From contig CAMHDX010000028.1 of NCBI GenBank assembly GCA_946183895.1, positions 1 to 8,317 on the forward strand: DNA of 8,317 bases, written 5' to 3'. This DNA is from an uncultured Porphyromonadaceae bacterium (GTDB taxonomy: Bacteria; Bacteroidota; Bacteroidia; Bacteroidales; Muribaculaceae). Position 1 is the first letter of the stretch, and every line of letters starts with the position of its first letter. The position numbers and the translations under genes are program-made. Below are positions 7,615-8,317 of the stretch, one piece after another. The notes beneath the pieces are model-generated. The model was not told where the DNA came from. It worked only from the letters and a program-made list of their open reading frames with translations, and did no database searches.

Positions 7615-8066
7615 CCATGGCTGGGCCAGGTGGCGATGATCTTGCCGTCAAGCGCGGCGGGAGCGTCGCCCAGGTGACTGATGAATGTCGGCTCGCCGGT
7701 GCGGCGATACTCCGGCAGGAAGTCCACGTAGTACTTCTCGATGGGATTGCCGGCAATGGTCACGTTGACCGCCTTGCCGCCATAGAGCGAGGCTATGCCT
7801 TGCTTGAGCTCGGCGATTTGGCCACGGGTGAACGGCACGTCGCCCATGTTCTCGCTCACGTCAACGCTGACCGTGTCGGCACTCTCGTTGATTGACCTCA
7901 CCTTGAGCGAACCCACGCCCATCAGGGCGGGCATCTGCTGTGACACCAGCCGGCGCACAGCACTCTCTCGCTCGTCAGGCACCGTGTCGGCGGCGATGGC
8001 GCTCATTGTCATCGCCGTGGCCATCAGAGCCATGGCAAGTCGCTTGATGTTTTCACGATAATTCAT
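7521..8066 (-). CDS. Frameshifted amidase, N-terminal part with signal peptide and first zinc ligand
   Basis: The ATG at 8066 opens a 181-codon frame. Its first ~26 residues are a typical Sec signal peptide: NYRENIKR positive start, hydrophobic LAMALMATAMTMSAIA, and probable cleavage after AIA-A. Residues ~30-120 form a small alpha/beta region (SVDVSENMGDVPFT at 67-80, VNVTIAGNPIEKYY at 100-113) that weakly resembles GerMN-like domains; I cannot assign it firmly. KIIATWPSHGWYFEP (142-156) is the start of the amidase_3 fold, with H150 as first zinc ligand. The true reading continues through WEWQRAR (161-167) and then leaves this frame; residues after ~167 (RSRTCTPTATSSPS) are out-of-frame and end at a stop at 7521. 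It is the first gene of the operon, with an A-rich leader (AAAGAAACAA) just before the ATG instead of a Shine-Dalgarno site. Repaired, the full protein would have about 1,008 residues. Confidence 0.8.
   Translation of the reverse strand: MNYRENIKRLAMALMATAMTMSAIAADTVPDERESAVRRLVSQQMPALMGVGSLKVRSINESADTVSVDVSENMGDVPFTRGQIAELKQGIASLYGGKAVNVTIAGNPIEKYYVDFLPEYRRTGEPTFISHLGDAPAALDGKIIATWPSHGWYFEPLLNRWEWQRARRSRTCTPTATSSPS
7564..7575 (-). other. Frameshift junction within the amidase gene
   Basis: On the minus strand the upstream frame reads Q-R-A-R (CAG CGC GCC CGA), and the downstream homologous frame resumes as T-V-E-D (ACG GTC GAG GAC), with the A at 7566 shared by both. A single missing base would restore QRAR-TVED. 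Loss of one copy of a GCCC tandem repeat (4 bases) would restore QRAR-PTVED equally well. The surrounding GC-rich run is prone to slippage or assembly error. There is no canonical X-XXY-YYZ slippery heptamer here. Confidence 0.75.
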
Positions 8067-8132
8067 GATGTTGTTTCTTTAGTTGGATATCAATGGTTCG
8101 TGGAATTATAGTCGCAAATCCAATTGGAGTTA

Positions 8133-8162
8133 CAAATGTAGCAAAAACGTTGTAACGGCGAA
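8133..8162 (-). promoter_or_regulatory. Putative Bacteroidetes-type promoter for the amidase operon
   Basis: The minus strand has TACATTTG (8140-8133), an exact match to the Bacteroidetes -7 consensus TAnnTTTG. Eighteen bases upstream is TTCG (8162-8159), a 3-of-4 match to the -33 TTTG element; the usual spacing is about 19-21. This would place the transcription start near 8126 and give a leader of about 60 bases before the ATG at 8066. The rest of the 8067-8214 gap holds AT-rich sequence with no clear terminator or RNA gene. Confidence 0.5.
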
Positions 8163-8214
8163 TGCTTGGCCGGTGATTTAAACATAATTTAATAATCGGT
8201 AACATCTTTTTAGA

Positions 8215-8317
8215 TTATTCCTGCATCACCTTGTCCCAATCAATCGTGTTGACCAGTTGCCGGTCGGCATCGCTCCACTCCAGCGTGGTGAGCTCGTGTG
8301 GGAGGCACCAGCGGTAG
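8215..8317 (-). CDS. C-terminal end of a probable MutT/Nudix hydrolase (5' end beyond window)
   Basis: The minus strand reads from the window edge as YRWCLPHELTTLEWSDADRQ, then LVNTIDWDKVMQE, and stops at TAA (8217-8215), giving 33 full codons of the C-terminus. The pattern 'HEL..LEWSDADRQLV..I' resembles the end of MutT-type (deoxy)nucleoside triphosphate pyrophosphohydrolases, where 'eL..l.W..AD..iv' follows the Nudix fold. The Nudix box itself would lie outside the window, so the call is tentative. The 148-bp gap and a candidate promoter suggest it is a separate unit upstream of the amidase operon. Confidence 0.5.
   Translation of the reverse strand, partial: YRWCLPHELTTLEWSDADRQLVNTIDWDKVMQE

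Noticed and set aside
8141..8214. Possible rho-independent terminator after the Nudix-like gene
   Set aside because: CGTTACAACG followed by TTTTT on the minus strand gives only a 4-bp stem with a 2-base loop, too weak to support.
1..8317. CRISPR arrays, insertion sequences, tRNA or rRNA genes
   Set aside because: No spaced repeats, transposase motifs, terminal inverted repeats or recognisable RNA gene sequences were found; the window is almost fully occupied by the minus-strand genes.

Overview
The window is a compact, GC-rich stretch of a bacterial chromosome, with every supported gene on the minus strand, so transcription runs from high to low coordinates. The protein families (an AmpG-type permease, a Bacteroidetes-style SpoIID protein, a DUF4922 protein, a golvesin/'xanthan lyase' type amidase) point to the order Bacteroidales. 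So do the lack of Shine-Dalgarno sequences, the A-rich leaders and a TAnnTTTG promoter box. The GC content would suit Muribaculaceae or a relative, but the family cannot be fixed from this sequence alone.

Layout in transcription order: (1) 8317-8215, the C-terminal end of what looks like a MutT/Nudix hydrolase, cut by the window edge. (2) 8214-8067, a 148-bp intergenic region with a good Bacteroidetes -7 box. (3) 8066-5041, a secreted multidomain N-acetylmuramoyl-L-alanine amidase-like protein, broken by a frameshift near 7566. (4) 5015-3525, a cytoplasmic family-2 glycosyltransferase with a Cys-rich tail. (5) 3521-2550, a DUF4922 protein with GalT/Ap4A-phosphorylase-like HxHxQ and CxxC motifs. 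(6) 2538-1198, a SpoIID/LytB-domain protein without a visible signal peptide. (7) 1187-1, an AmpG/PAT-family MFS permease, truncated by the window start. Genes 3 to 7 are separated by 25, 3, 11 and 10 bp, so they are almost certainly one operon read from the promoter near 8140. No other gap exceeds 25 bp, and there is no gene-free stretch over 300 bases.

The families suggest a peptidoglycan (muropeptide) salvage or remodelling operon. An exported amidase would act on peptidoglycan, AmpG would import muropeptides or amino sugars, and SpoIID would cleave or bind glycan strands. The DUF4922 phosphorylase/nucleotidyltransferase-like protein and the glycosyltransferase add an activated-sugar step that is not part of classical recycling. 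The overall pathway is inference. The clearest sequence-level observations are three: the frameshift lies exactly between the first and second zinc ligands of the amidase; a golvesin-like module is inserted within the amidase domain; and the SpoIID protein lacks an export signal although its known relatives act outside the cytoplasm.
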